Shown: positions 1 through 9,683, numbered from the stretch's first letter. The stretch is 64,000 nucleotides of DNA from Mucilaginibacter xinganensis (GCF_002257585.1 NZ_CP022743.1:3720001-3784000), one strand, 5' to 3'. Numbers and translations are program-made. The notes: generated by a model from the sequence alone, not told the origin.

Positions 1-2114
1 CTGTTGCTTTGACAAAGGGAACTGATAACGGCTCATACCGGGTTTCTTTGTCTGATACGAGAGATAATTCGCCAACGCCTAATGAGGGGTATGAGAGATA
101 TAATGGTGTTTTTAGGCTTAACCAGGACTTTGGAAAAAAACTACATACCGACTTTAAGGTTGACCTTTCAAGAACGCTGCGCTTAAATGCCCCACTTTTA
201 CGTGGTGATGGTCGTGGTTCTTTAGGCTTAAGCTATCCGCGTATTGCGAACACTACTGATATAACTTTGCTGGATGACAAAAAGCCAAATGGCGACTTTG
301 TATCAACCTACAATGCAAATCCTTATGTGCAGTTAGAAAAGGTAAAAAACGACCAGACACAGAACCGCGTTTTATCATCGGGAAATATTACTTATGATAT
401 TACCGACCACTTACATGCTAATGTTACCGGTGGTATTGACTACATGAATACCGATGCATTATTTGTGGTTTTCCCTAATAACGTGATAAATACAGGCGGG
501 GTTTACAGAACCACAAACATACAGCAGCAGCGTACTGATTTACGTGGTATGTTAAGTTATGACAACAAATTTAAAAAGTTTACTATTAGTGCATTTGCGG
601 GTGCCGAGCTGCAAAACTCAAAGCAGTACTCGCTGGATCTTTACTCGTATAACTTTATTGATCCTAACCTGCTTAATTTTAATAACAGCAAAAACATAAA
701 TGCACCAACAGAAACCCACGGGCCAAATTCTAAAACGAATTCTGTTTTTGGCGAAGCACAGTTTGGGTATAACAATTACCTATTTTTAGAAATAACCGGC
801 CGTAATGACTGGTATTCAGCCCTGGCCTCAACCCGCCCCGGTTTTAAAGTAAATTTATTTTATCCATCAGCTAATTTAAGCTACGTATTTACCGATGCGT
901 TCAAAATTGATCCTAAAATATTGTCGTTTGGTAAGTTAAGAGCATCAATAGGCCAAACAGGCAGCAACCCCATACCCTATTTAACTGACCTAACCTTTAC
1001 TTTGCAGCCAACTTTAAATGGAATTACCAATGCCGAGTTAACTGGCTCTACAGTTCCGCCGGCAAGCTTAAAACCTGAAACAACAACAGAAACAGAAATT
1101 GGTACTGAGCTTAGGTTTTTGAATGACCGCATTTCGCTTGACTTTGCGTACTACTATAAAAAATCAGAAAACTTTTTATTGCAGTCAACCATCAGTAATG
1201 CCACAACATTTAATTCTTTATATTTTAATGCCGGTTCAATGTATAATAAGGGAATTGAATTGCTAATCTCGGGCTCACCCATAAAAACAAAAAACTTTAT
1301 GTGGAATGTAAGTCTGAATGCAGCCCAGAATAAGAATAAGGTTACTGCATTGGCACCATCTGTATCGGCTAACGGTGTTGATTTTTATTATAACATTAAA
1401 GCAAAAGTTGGATACCCTATTGGTTCAATATTCGGCTCTTCGTATCAGCGGTCACCTGATGGCCAGATAGTTTATCAGCCTGAAAACTCCCAGACTGGCG
1501 ATGCAGGTACGCCTAATTCGGTTATCATTGCAAAAAACGCAAACGAAACTTACCTGGGCAGCGCAAATCCTGATTGGTCTGGCGGTATAACCAACACCTT
1601 TACCTATAAAAACTTTTCTTTCAGCTTCCTGATCGACGGGCAGTTTGGAGGACAGGTATATGAAGCCGGCGCTACATGGACCAATTACTTCGGTAACTCA
1701 AAAGCATCGCTACTCGGTCGTGATGGTAATTATATCCCCAGCGGGGTGATTAATACAGGTACTGCTTCAGCACCGGTTTATACTAAAAATACATTACCAT
1801 ACAGTTCATATATTCAATTCAATGATAATGGTAATGCAGATAAGATCATTGACCAGTCAAATATATTCAGCAGAACGTTTATTAAGTTTCGCCAGGTTTC
1901 ACTTGCTTACAGCTTACCAAAGAATTTGTTGACCAAAACCTTTATAAGGAGCGCTACATTTTCGCTGATAGCCCGCAATCTTTTCTTTATCAGGAAAGAC
2001 CTGCCAACTTTTGATCCTGAGGCTTCAGACAGTATTAACCAGGGCTTTGGTTATGACAGCGGCGGCCTGCCGACAAGCAGAACCTATGGCTTTAATTTAA
2101 ACCTGAGCTTTTAA
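1..2114 (+). CDS. SusC/RagA-type TonB-dependent receptor, C-terminal part
   Basis: Partial gene. The frame is open back to the first base (codons begin at position 3), so the start, signal peptide, carboxypeptidase-regulatory-like domain and most of the plug lie outside the window. About 700 residues of the outer-membrane beta-barrel remain, with the alternating aromatic/polar strands and the Asn/Gly/Tyr-rich loops of the family. The protein ends in a terminal Phe after a run reading NLNLSF, typical of a barrel's last strand. The SusD-like partner starts 21 bases after the stop, the standard susC-susD arrangement for import of a glycan or other large nutrient across the outer membrane. The substrate cannot be read from the sequence. 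Confidence 0.93.
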   Translation, partial: VALTKGTDNGSYRVSLSDTRDNSPTPNEGYERYNGVFRLNQDFGKKLHTDFKVDLSRTLRLNAPLLRGDGRGSLGLSYPRIANTTDITLLDDKKPNGDFVSTYNANPYVQLEKVKNDQTQNRVLSSGNITYDITDHLHANVTGGIDYMNTDALFVVFPNNVINTGGVYRTTNIQQQRTDLRGMLSYDNKFKKFTISAFAGAELQNSKQYSLDLYSYNFIDPNLLNFNNSKNINAPTETHGPNSKTNSVFGEAQFGYNNYLFLEITGRNDWYSALASTRPGFKVNLFYPSANLSYVFTDAFKIDPKILSFGKLRASIGQTGSNPIPYLTDLTFTLQPTLNGITNAELTGSTVPPASLKPETTTETEIGTELRFLNDRISLDFAYYYKKSENFLLQSTISNATTFNSLYFNAGSMYNKGIELLISGSPIKTKNFMWNVSLNAAQNKNKVTALAPSVSANGVDFYYNIKAKVGYPIGSIFGSSYQRSPDGQIVYQPENSQTGDAGTPNSVIIAKNANETYLGSANPDWSGGITNTFTYKNFSFSFLIDGQFGGQVYEAGATWTNYFGNSKASLLGRDGNYIPSGVINTGTASAPVYTKNTLPYSSYIQFNDNGNADKIIDQSNIFSRTFIKFRQVSLAYSLPKNLLTKTFIRSATFSLIARNLFFIRKDLPTFDPEASDSINQGFGYDSGGLPTSRTYGFNLNLSF

Positions 2115-2135
2115 TTTTATTTGAAAGGAAAAATC

Positions 2136-3611
2136 ATGAAAAATTTAACATATAAAATATTAAGTTTCCTTTTTATAGCGGCCGTTTTAACGAGCTGTAC
2201 AAAGGATTTTGCTAAAAACAATTTAAACCCCGACGCCGTAACCGCTGTTGACCCGGGGGCGTTATTATCCGACGCACTTGTTAAAACAACTGACCAGGAT
2301 ATGCAGGGGCGCACAAACTATTGCCACTCATTTATGCAATATGGTTATAGTTCGTTTTGGTCAGGCACAACTTATGTACAGAGTGACGATATTGGATCAC
2401 GCTATTGGAACAACTTTTACAGGCCAGTGTTAAATAATCTTGAATATGTTATCCCGGTTTTAAAGCCACAGGCCAACCTTGCATCAACCTATGCAGCAGC
2501 AAGAATCTGGAGGGTTTATGTATATCAAAAGCTTACAGACTTTTATGGTGATATTCCATACAGCGAGGCAGGTAAGGCTTTAACCCAAAGCATATTTACG
2601 CCAAAGTATGATTCGCAGCAAACCATTTATGCAGACTTTGTTACCGAACTCCGCGCTTCAATAACATTATTAGGCAGCAATAGCACTCAGGCTGTAAGAG
2701 GTGACCAGTTTTATGGCGGCGATGCAACCAAATGGAAAAAGCTGGCAGCCTCTATGCTTTTGCGCGTAGGGATGCGGATGATTAAAATTGACCCCACCCA
2801 GGCCGCGACTTTGGTTAAAGAAGCAATTGCCGATGGTGTAATGACCAGCAACGATGATATGCCGGTTTTAAAGCACAGTGTAGCTTTGCCAAATGGCTTT
2901 AACTTTTTGCTCAATGATGGTGTGGAGCATTTTTTCCTGGTTAAGACACTGGTTGACCACATGAAGGACAGCAGCGACCCACGCTTAAAATATTATGGCG
3001 CTATTTATGACAAGCAGGTTTCGGGCGGAGGAGTTATAACCTCAGATAATATTAATGACTTTGCAGGTTATAGCTTTAACGCCAGTGATCCGGCAGCAAC
3101 CGTTCGTATCAGGTATGATATTTTCGGTACTGAGGCCACACCGTTTTTTGATTTCCCTTATGCCGAGGTAGAGTTTTTACAGGCAGAAGCTATTTTGCGT
3201 GGTTATACCAGCGGCGATGCCGCTGCACATTATGCAGCAGGTGTAACAGCGCACATGCAGTCTTTAAGCTTGCTACCTACCAGCCCAACCATTACTACTG
3301 ATCAAATTACTGGCTATTTAGCTCAAAACCCGCTAACAGGTACGGCTGAACAACAAATTGAGCAGGTTAATACAGAATTCTGGGTTTCGGGATTTGTTTT
3401 TGATGCTGATGAAGTGTGGGCAAACTGGCGTCGCACGGGTTACCCGGCTTTAGTGCCAAATCCGGCCAGCGTATCGCAAACAATACCACGTAAAATGCCG
3501 TATCCTCAAAGTGAATTTTCTTTGAACGGTGCTAATGTTAATGCTGCAATAGCTAACTATGGCGGCTCAAATACCTTTAACCCTAAAGCAAGGGTTTGGT
3601 GGGACAAATAA
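2136..3611 (+). CDS. SusD/RagB-like outer-membrane nutrient-binding lipoprotein
   Basis: A 491-residue surface lipoprotein that would cap the SusC channel encoded just upstream. The preferred start is the ATG at 2136; a TTG 15 bases upstream is in frame but gives a poorer signal. The N-terminus has a hydrophobic run ending in LTSC, with the lipidated Cys at residue 21. The following stretch (NLNPDAVTAVDPGALLSDAL) and the helical repeats, including VYQKLTDFYGDIPYSEA, match the SusD-like_2 branch of the SusD/RagB superfamily (family assignment from memory). The C-terminus reads FNPKARVWWDK, as usual. It is co-transcribed with the SusC gene and followed by a strong hairpin. Confidence 0.93.
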   Translation: MKNLTYKILSFLFIAAVLTSCTKDFAKNNLNPDAVTAVDPGALLSDALVKTTDQDMQGRTNYCHSFMQYGYSSFWSGTTYVQSDDIGSRYWNNFYRPVLNNLEYVIPVLKPQANLASTYAAARIWRVYVYQKLTDFYGDIPYSEAGKALTQSIFTPKYDSQQTIYADFVTELRASITLLGSNSTQAVRGDQFYGGDATKWKKLAASMLLRVGMRMIKIDPTQAATLVKEAIADGVMTSNDDMPVLKHSVALPNGFNFLLNDGVEHFFLVKTLVDHMKDSSDPRLKYYGAIYDKQVSGGGVITSDNINDFAGYSFNASDPAATVRIRYDIFGTEATPFFDFPYAEVEFLQAEAILRGYTSGDAAAHYAAGVTAHMQSLSLLPTSPTITTDQITGYLAQNPLTGTAEQQIEQVNTEFWVSGFVFDADEVWANWRRTGYPALVPNPASVSQTIPRKMPYPQSEFSLNGANVNAAIANYGGSNTFNPKARVWWDK

Positions 3612-3635
3612 ATTTTTATTTGTTTAAGTTTAGTT

Positions 3636-3677
3636 GAGAATGGCATAACCGGGGGGAGCCCCGGTTATGCCATTCTC
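3636..3677 (+). terminator. Perfect 19-bp hairpin after the susCD pair
   Basis: Arms 3636-3654 and 3659-3677 are perfectly complementary (left arm gagaatggcataaccgggg) around a 4-base loop. It lies 25 bases after the SusD stop. Only a short T-rich stretch follows, so it may act as a terminator or as an mRNA-stabilising 3' end. Confidence 0.75.
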
Positions 3678-3813
3678 ATTTATTGTGGTTAATATAATCA
3701 GCCTTTTCTGTTGCGTTATAGCCCACACCTGGGTATTGTATATATTTTTTCATTTATTGTGAATACTAATATGCAGCTGTGTAGTCTATTCTTATGGGTT
3801 ATATTAAAGCATA

Positions 3814-4200
3814 TTAACCCTCCTTCAACACCGATAAAATATTCCCCGCAGGGTCCTTAAACCAGGCGATGTCGGGTCCATACCCATTACCGCGCATAAT
3901 GCCCTTTTCATCGGTCTTAATGTCGCCAAAATCGTACTGTTCAAATTTAATTCCGAGTTGGGTAAGGCCATCAACGGCATTATCAACATCGGCTACTGCG
4001 AAGTTAAGGATAGTGAATGTTGCAGGCTCATGATTAGGTTTGGGATAAACTACTACATCAGTTCCTCCGGCCAATTTCAGGGTCATTATTCCCATCTGGT
4101 TTTCTGTAATGGAAATACCAAGCTTCCCGTTGTAAAAATCTTTAGCTTTTTGCATGTCGTTTACTGAGAAACCACTAAATGCCTTTGTGTTTTTGAACAT
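3814..4200 (-). CDS. VOC (glyoxalase/bleomycin-resistance fold) family protein
   Basis: 128 residues, the usual length of a one-domain VOC protein. It starts [20 protein letters not shown] and has the paired beta-alpha-beta-beta-beta modules: [19 protein letters not shown] near residues 10-30, then [20 protein letters not shown] near residues 70-90. It ends in [17 protein letters not shown], where the Asp-Pro-x-Gly-Asn turn precedes the last strand with its usual acidic metal ligand replaced. Members bind a metal or small molecule; the substrate is unknown. It is a single gene, convergent with the SusD gene, and followed upstream by a block of decayed genes. Confidence 0.88.
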   Translation of the reverse strand: MFKNTKAFSGFSVNDMQKAKDFYNGKLGISITENQMGIMTLKLAGGTDVVVYPKPNHEPATFTILNFAVADVDNAVDGLTQLGIKFEQYDFGDIKTDEKGIMRGNGYGPDIAWFKDPAGNILSVLKEG

Positions 4201-4229
4201 AATTTGATTGTTTATTGGTAGATGTATGT

Positions 4230-4515
4230 GAATGCTTATTTATGATTTTTAAAGATAGTCCAGCTACGGATAAAGTATTTTGTAGTTTAAGCATTGAGGC
4301 AGGACCAATTCCATGCCACTTTAAAATTTTAGTTCCTAAATTCCGCCAGTTGCTTCAATGTGCTTGTCCCTTTACCCATTAGCGCCCGTCTTTCACACGC
4401 GGAGATCAGTGATAAAACCAACTTCAGGTTTAAGCTGCCGTTCACAAACCGGGCAAGTAGGGCATTCACTGCTTTTGTAATAGCTATGCCCTTTATTACA
4501 GGTGCTTAAGTTCAT
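4230..4515 (-). pseudogene. Decayed small protein with RNA polymerase alpha-CTD-like domain
   Basis: Reading the minus strand from an ATG at 4515 gives MNLSTCNKGHSYYKSSECPT, then CPVCERQLKPEVGFI. After a one-base shift near 4402 it continues as LISACERRALMGKGTSTLKQ and LAEF. After a second one-base shift near 4329 it continues as KILKWHGIGPASMLKLQ and NTLSVAGLSLK. Joined, this matches the small Bacteroidota proteins of about 90 residues with an N-terminal Cys-x2-Cys-x2-Cys knuckle and a helix-hairpin-helix domain like the C-terminal domain of RNA polymerase alpha (family recalled, not searched). Two frameshifts break it. It is either a real pseudogene or carries local sequence errors. Confidence 0.68.
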
Positions 4516-4659
4516 TATGGCATCCGGTATTAATTTGACCTTACCCAAATTTAACAGTCTTTAGCCAGCCCTAAGGGGTGCTATTGTGCCAATTTACTAT
4601 ACAAATTGCGCCGCCAACTTGTTCTACACTTCTCAAAAAGAAGCCGCGGAGCGAATAAT

Positions 4660-5053
4660 ATGCCTGTTTTGGCTGATACCTATGTAAATTATGATACCTT
4701 TACAGCATTACATGGAAGAAAGAAAATACTTAACTACCTGGAAAAGGTATATCCCGGTAATTCGTTTGCACTTAAAAAGAAGCCTTAACGAAGAACAGCA
4801 GTTTAAACTGAACATTACAGATTTTGAATCTGCAGGCGACCGCGGAAAATCAGGTTATACTTTCAATATAGCGTTAGAGAACGGCAAAGTAACCAACAAC
4901 ATCAGCGGGTCGGCAGTTGCACGTGACCTGTACGAAGCTTTAAAGGATGACGAGGCTATTAAAGCAATGCTGCTAAACAGGAGCATAAAAATAAGCGTAG
5001 GTAAATCATTTATTCTTAGCATCAAAAACAATCATATTTCCGCTTTTAAATAA
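4660..5053 (+). pseudogene. Frameshifted small protein of unknown function
   Basis: From the ATG at 4660 the frame reads MPVLADTYVNYDTFTALHGR, then KKILNYLEKVYPGNSFALKK, and stops at 4788. The next frame picks up smoothly near 4780 as SLNEEQQFKLNITDFESAG and runs to 5053 (ending ISVGKSFILSIKNNH). Both halves look coding, and they join if one base is skipped in the A-rich stretch around 4770-4785. The intact form would have about 130 residues. I do not recognise the family. An alternative is that only the second half (4691-5053) is a real gene. A short GC-rich hairpin with a following TTATTT lies at 5081-5107. Confidence 0.5.
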
Positions 5054-5162
5054 GCATACCTGTTTTTATAGGATTGTAGCGCCCGCAATTATTTTGCCGG
5101 GCCTTATTTAATTATCATAAACATTTTAGTTCATTGTCAGTTTAGTGTTTAAATAAAATATT

Positions 5163-5714
5163 ATGAACACTAACCGACTTTCGGATCAGCTTGCGAAAGC
5201 GCTGAACGATCAGATGACCAACGAAGCCCATAATGCACAGATTTACTTAAGCTATGCAGCATGGGCCAGCGATAAAGGATACGACGGTATTGCAAATTTC
5301 CTCTTCCGTCACTCCAGCGAGGAACGCAACCACATGATGAAATTTCTTGAATACATTTTAAAACGGGGCGGTAAGGTTGCTGTAACTGCAATACCTGCGC
5401 CTGGGCCTGATCCGTTAAGTGTGAACGACTGCTTTGAGAAAGTATTTACCTCTGAAGTAGAGAATACATCAAATATCTACAGCATAGTTGATATGAGCCT
5501 GCAGGAAAAAGACTGGGCTACGTGGAATTTTATGCAATGGTTTGTAAAAGAGCAAACCGAAGAAGAAACCATGGCGCTTGACCTGCTTGCCAAGATCAGG
5601 AAAGCTGGTGGAGCAAACGCTAACGATGATGCGTTATACAATCTTGATAATGATCTTGCAAGCACGCCTGATGATGCAGTTTTAGCACAGGACACCAGTG
5701 TAACTAATCCATAA
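5163..5714 (+). CDS. Ferritin (non-haem, bacterial FtnA type)
   Basis: A 183-residue ferritin subunit that would assemble into a 24-mer cage, oxidising Fe(II) and storing it as mineral in the cytoplasm. The four-helix bundle is complete. Ferroxidase-centre residues are in place by comparison with E. coli FtnA: Glu21, Glu54, His57, Glu98, Gln131 and Glu134 (in LFRHSSEERNHMM and VKEQTEEE). No signal peptide is present. The C-terminus carries about 15 extra polar residues after the helical core. It is a single gene with its own terminator, in a head-to-tail gap after the decayed genes. Confidence 0.95.
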   Translation: MNTNRLSDQLAKALNDQMTNEAHNAQIYLSYAAWASDKGYDGIANFLFRHSSEERNHMMKFLEYILKRGGKVAVTAIPAPGPDPLSVNDCFEKVFTSEVENTSNIYSIVDMSLQEKDWATWNFMQWFVKEQTEEETMALDLLAKIRKAGGANANDDALYNLDNDLASTPDDAVLAQDTSVTNP

Positions 5715-5739
5715 AACCATTTTCAGTAATTTTATTTAA

Positions 5740-5779
5740 GTTAAAACATCCTGCCTATCATCTGACAGGGTGTTTTAAC
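5740..5779. terminator. Bidirectional terminator between ferritin and GH30-like gene
   Basis: A 14-bp stem with one G-T wobble: 5740-5753 (gttaaaacatcctg) pairs with 5766-5779 (cagggtgttttaac). It sits between two convergent genes ending at 5714 and 5792. Its arms contain A/T runs suitable for termination in either direction. Confidence 0.75.
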
Positions 5780-5791
5780 TTGTTGCAGTCG

Positions 5792-7765
5792 TTACCCGCT
5801 TATTAGCGTTACATAGCTGGTGGCAGGTAATTCAAAAGTCACACTGCCGTTATTTACCCGCAGCAGGTGACCTTTTTTCATATTCAATTCCTTACTGGTG
5901 ATATAAATATCAAAACGTTTTAGGCGTACAGGCAATCCTGTTAATATCACCTTTCCAGTGGCGCCATTATTTACCAGGTGAACAGCATAAACACCTTTGG
6001 TGTTATCGCCCAAAGCCGCACATGAAACAACAGGTTTGTTACCGGTTATTGGCATAGCAAATAAACCTTTGGGTGTAATTGACAACTGTTTGAGGTTCCA
6101 AAACCGCTGACCGGGGTGTAGTGGTTCAGTGTTGCCAAAAATCCCTCCGCCTATCAATGGAGAGTAATCTGCTGTTAATTGCCACTGCAGTATGGAGGCC
6201 GGTTGGCAAATTGCCAATAACCGTGTGTATAAATTGATCTCCTGCAGCGCATAGTTTTGCTCCTGGAAAATGTCCGGGTAACTATATGCCGCCGCATCTA
6301 TACTTCCTTCACCTACGAGCAGGGGTACGCCAAGCTGGTTAGCAGCATCAGCCCATTTTTTCAGCGTTACATTGTCCCATCCCCGCCAGGAATGGAATGA
6401 CACCCCGCCGATGTATTGCCGGGCATCCGGATCATTTAAAGCGGGATAGATGAATTGATAAGTTGTCGCATCAGAATTATCGCCCAGCAGCATTTTTGTT
6501 TTAAGGCCATGTGCAGCGAAGTAAGCCCCGCATCCTTTAATAAAGTCGTCATGTTCCTGTGCAGTTACCTTGATATTAATGCCCAGGTCAGACTCATTAA
6601 ACGAAAACAGCTTTACCTCGGTACCATATTTGTTTTTCAAATAAATAATATAATCAGCGATGGATTTATATATCGCATCCATATTATTTTTATTCAGCTT
6701 ATTTCCCCAAACTCCATTCACCGGCCGAAAGTTAAGCTTGCCTTCAGCCGCCCAATCCGGTGGAAACCATGCTGAAAGAATAACAGGGATGCCTATACTA
6801 TCCAAATGATGTGCCATTTCCATCGCCTTTTTTACGGCAGGATGAATTCCACCCGACGTGGCAGCAACAGTTGGATCAGTATTTAATTCAGGTTGCCAAA
6901 AGCTCCAGGGCATCTCAACCCGTCCCTGGGCCACCCGCAGGTTTTGCAGGCAATAATCTATAACCTGCGGGTCTGTTTTAGGGTTTTGAAGCCTGAAATT
7001 ACCGCCAAGCCCGTCAAATGCGCGACCCTGCTGCGAAGTATTTAAGGTTAGCAAAACGGGGGTTTTATCAATATCTGCCGAGGTTTTAATGGAAAATTGC
7101 TTTTCAACCACCTCTCCGTTTGTTATCCCTCCAAGTTTTAAGGGTATGTATAGGAATATCTGTTTTCGATTATTAACCAACATGGTTCGTACCATTATCA
7201 ACGACTTCTCATCCGGCTGAACACTTAGCTTACGGTCGTCTAATTCAAACTCAATTTGCCTCGCATTATCATCGTACTCAACCCCGGCTGCTTTTACCAA
7301 ATGATTCAATTCGGGCTTATTGCCATCATCATATCTAAGGTTGCTGTTTAAAAAAGATTCAGGCAATGTCACAAAGAAATACACCCCCTGCAAAACCGTA
7401 TCCTTGTGCGCTGTCATTTGGATAGTTACCTTAATTTTTCCGGTACCATCATCTTTAACATTCTCTTTAAAAAGCAAATTATCTATCCAGGTAGTAACCT
7501 CCTGCTCATCGTCAGCAATACGCCTATAGTGGGGTTGTTGTTTTTCTTTAGCTGTTGTACTTACATGTTTAGGATCGGTACTTACCACTTTAATTCCCGA
7601 TTCAAAGTCAAAAAGCTGGCCGTGGTTACGAATGCCGGTAATGTTACCCCAGGGCTCAAGCTGAGCCTGGCAAAAGGCATTATTAACCGCTGTTGTTAGC
7701 ATTAGTATAACTGCAGTTAAGATTATAAAAACAGATCTTTTAGGATTACAGGAGTGGCTTTTCAA
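5792..7765 (-). CDS. Secreted GH30-like glycoside hydrolase
   Basis: 657 residues with an N-terminal signal sequence (hydrophobic run at residues 11-27, cleavage likely near NAFCQA). Residues 40-235 look like a beta-sandwich. A clan GH-A barrel follows, opening with AFDGLGGNF near residue 249, which resembles the GH30 start motif. The likely acid/base is Glu391 in FSFNESDLG and the likely nucleophile is Glu486 in LLVGEGSID. The C-terminal 110 residues form a beta domain as in GH30 enzymes. The start codon is a TTG at 7765; no ATG gives a complete signal. It is the last of six minus-strand genes. The substrate is unknown; GH30 members act on beta-glucosyl, xylan or beta-1,6-glucan chains. Confidence 0.82.
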   Translation of the reverse strand: MKSHSCNPKRSVFIILTAVILMLTTAVNNAFCQAQLEPWGNITGIRNHGQLFDFESGIKVVSTDPKHVSTTAKEKQQPHYRRIADDEQEVTTWIDNLLFKENVKDDGTGKIKVTIQMTAHKDTVLQGVYFFVTLPESFLNSNLRYDDGNKPELNHLVKAAGVEYDDNARQIEFELDDRKLSVQPDEKSLIMVRTMLVNNRKQIFLYIPLKLGGITNGEVVEKQFSIKTSADIDKTPVLLTLNTSQQGRAFDGLGGNFRLQNPKTDPQVIDYCLQNLRVAQGRVEMPWSFWQPELNTDPTVAATSGGIHPAVKKAMEMAHHLDSIGIPVILSAWFPPDWAAEGKLNFRPVNGVWGNKLNKNNMDAIYKSIADYIIYLKNKYGTEVKLFSFNESDLGINIKVTAQEHDDFIKGCGAYFAAHGLKTKMLLGDNSDATTYQFIYPALNDPDARQYIGGVSFHSWRGWDNVTLKKWADAANQLGVPLLVGEGSIDAAAYSYPDIFQEQNYALQEINLYTRLLAICQPASILQWQLTADYSPLIGGGIFGNTEPLHPGQRFWNLKQLSITPKGLFAMPITGNKPVVSCAALGDNTKGVYAVHLVNNGATGKVILTGLPVRLKRFDIYITSKELNMKKGHLLRVNNGSVTFELPATSYVTLISG

Positions 7766-7889
7766 AACAGTATTTCTTTAATAATTATTACTTTGGTATA
7801 TACAGTTAAAAGTAATGCTATTAAACTTTAATACTTAATGAAAATAACGAAAATACTAAGCCAATTTTTGCAGTGCGGTTTACAGGACT

Positions 7890-9683
7890 TTAACGGTGTT
7901 TTCGCTTTTTAGCAGCTTTGGAATGATGTCTTTTCGAACCGTTTTTAGTATGAGTGCTTTTATTGTGGTGCCCACGCACTTTTGTTTTTCGCTCATGTCT
8001 GTGCATCTTTGCTCTTACCTGTGGTTTTATAATTTTGGGAGCAAAATCAATAGCCTCTGGATGTATTGAAACATCAAAGGGGTTAAAATAATAGATCCCG
8101 GCTTTATCATACAGTACAAAATCAGCCCGCAGGCGTTCATTAAATGAGTTTTCGTCCTTTCCAGCTGAATCAGTCCACGCCGCTTCTGCCAATGCGGCCA
8201 TCCTTGGAAAAACCATGTAATCCAAACGTTTTTCAGAACCAACCAGCTCCGTCCACAGGTTTGCCTGGATTCCCAATATTTGCCCGGACTTTAACTGATC
8301 AGCAGGGAACTCTTTATACGGGAAATTATACACGCTGCTAACGCTATTCAAAGTACCATTCCACCTGCGGCCGGATACCTGGCTTTTATCCTGTACAAAA
8401 TCAAAATACATGGGCAGCCTTGGGCATAGTACTACCTGGTATTTTTTTTGAAGTGCCAGTTGTAACTGAGAGGGTACGTTTTGCCGCCACCAGAAAACTA
8501 TGGTTTTATCAGCGGGCAGGTCAGCATCGGCAGCTTCATCCCAGCACAGCACTTTATCATTCATGCTAATAACCGAATCAGCCATCCGGCGGAAAAAGTA
8601 ATGTTCAAGATCAGCCAGAGATGTGAACCTGTTTTTGGCCATCAGGTCCATAATGGCCGGCCGGCCGGCCCATGCCTGCATCCCCAGTGACACTTCATCA
8701 CCGCCCAGGTGAATCATTCCTGAGGGGAACATTGAATTGGTTTCTTTAAGGATGTCTCCTAAAAACTGGTATGTTTTTTCATTAGCCGGATCGAAGGTAA
8801 AGTTGGGGTATTTGTTGATACTCCCGCCACTATATTCAGGGTAAGCTTTGTTTGCCGCCGTTGCATGGCCCGGCATATCAATTTCAGGAACAACGGTTAT
8901 AAATCTATCGGCCGCGTAGGCAACCACTTCTTTAATTTCTGACTGGGTGTAATATTGCGCATCAGCCAGCGTGTCCGTTTTATTGCCTATCCCTCCTGCC
9001 GTGGCTAATTTGGGGTATTTCTTTATCTCCAGGCGCCAGCCATCAACGTCCGTAAGGTGCCAGTGAAATTTATTTAGCTTGTAAAAAGCCATCCAATCCA
9101 GCAGCTGCTCCACTTTTTTCTTTCCAAAAAAATGGCGGGATTCATCCAGCATAAAACCACGCCACTGAAACCTCGGCACATCGTTTATTTCGCATGTTGG
9201 CAAATTCACCACTTGCCCTACCGGCTGTGTCCTGATCAATTGGAGCAATGAAACCACGCCATTAAAAACTCCCTCGTTCCCCGCTGAGGTAATTGTGATT
9301 TTATTTGATTCGATAGTTAAATGGTATGAACCGGGTAATTCATCAGCGCTAACCAGCTGTAAATCTATCAATGCTTTAACCTCGTCCTTATCAACAGTAA
9401 CGGCTATCCCATTTGCTTTCTCGAGTTCCGATTTAAGGTAGTAGGCCTGCTTCAACAGTGAAGCGTTGTTCATGCCGATAATAGTACGGTTATTAAGCTC
9501 AAACCGGCCATTGGTTTTTACTATTGACCTTGGCTGAGGAATGATGCTGATATTTTGTGCCGATAGACAAAAAGGGAATAAAAGAAAAAGAACGGACACC
9601 AATTTCGCAAATTGATTTAAATTAAAAGAATTTTGGATAGCGGGGATATCGGTTTGTTGGTCTCTTAAACTCAAAAAAAACAT
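7890..9683 (-). CDS. Beta-N-acetylhexosaminidase, GH20, with a basic C-terminal tail
   Basis: Removes terminal N-acetylhexosamine from glycans. The chosen ATG at 9683 gives 597 residues. A TTG at 9758 would overlap the upstream gene by 11 bases and add a second hydrophobic segment. A hydrophobic run (LVSVLFLLFPFCLSA) near residues 28-42 precedes the mature start at QNISIIPQPRSI. A GH20b domain follows, then the catalytic barrel: HWHLTDVDGWRLEI, VPEIDMPGHA and the Asp-Glu pair in HLGGDEV (residues 329-330). The last 40 or so residues are extremely rich in His, Lys and Arg (ending SKAAKKRKHR), unusual for this family. It sits directly downstream of an ArnT-like transferase. Confidence 0.9.
   Translation of the reverse strand: MFFLSLRDQQTDIPAIQNSFNLNQFAKLVSVLFLLFPFCLSAQNISIIPQPRSIVKTNGRFELNNRTIIGMNNASLLKQAYYLKSELEKANGIAVTVDKDEVKALIDLQLVSADELPGSYHLTIESNKITITSAGNEGVFNGVVSLLQLIRTQPVGQVVNLPTCEINDVPRFQWRGFMLDESRHFFGKKKVEQLLDWMAFYKLNKFHWHLTDVDGWRLEIKKYPKLATAGGIGNKTDTLADAQYYTQSEIKEVVAYAADRFITVVPEIDMPGHATAANKAYPEYSGGSINKYPNFTFDPANEKTYQFLGDILKETNSMFPSGMIHLGGDEVSLGMQAWAGRPAIMDLMAKNRFTSLADLEHYFFRRMADSVISMNDKVLCWDEAADADLPADKTIVFWWRQNVPSQLQLALQKKYQVVLCPRLPMYFDFVQDKSQVSGRRWNGTLNSVSSVYNFPYKEFPADQLKSGQILGIQANLWTELVGSEKRLDYMVFPRMAALAEAAWTDSAGKDENSFNERLRADFVLYDKAGIYYFNPFDVSIHPEAIDFAPKIIKPQVRAKMHRHERKTKVRGHHNKSTHTKNGSKRHHSKAAKKRKHR

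Noticed and set aside
4770..4785. Possible programmed -1 frameshift at the run of A bases in the 4660-5053 gene
   Set aside because: The two halves need a +1 shift (one base skipped), and the run TAAAAAG is not a standard slippery heptamer.
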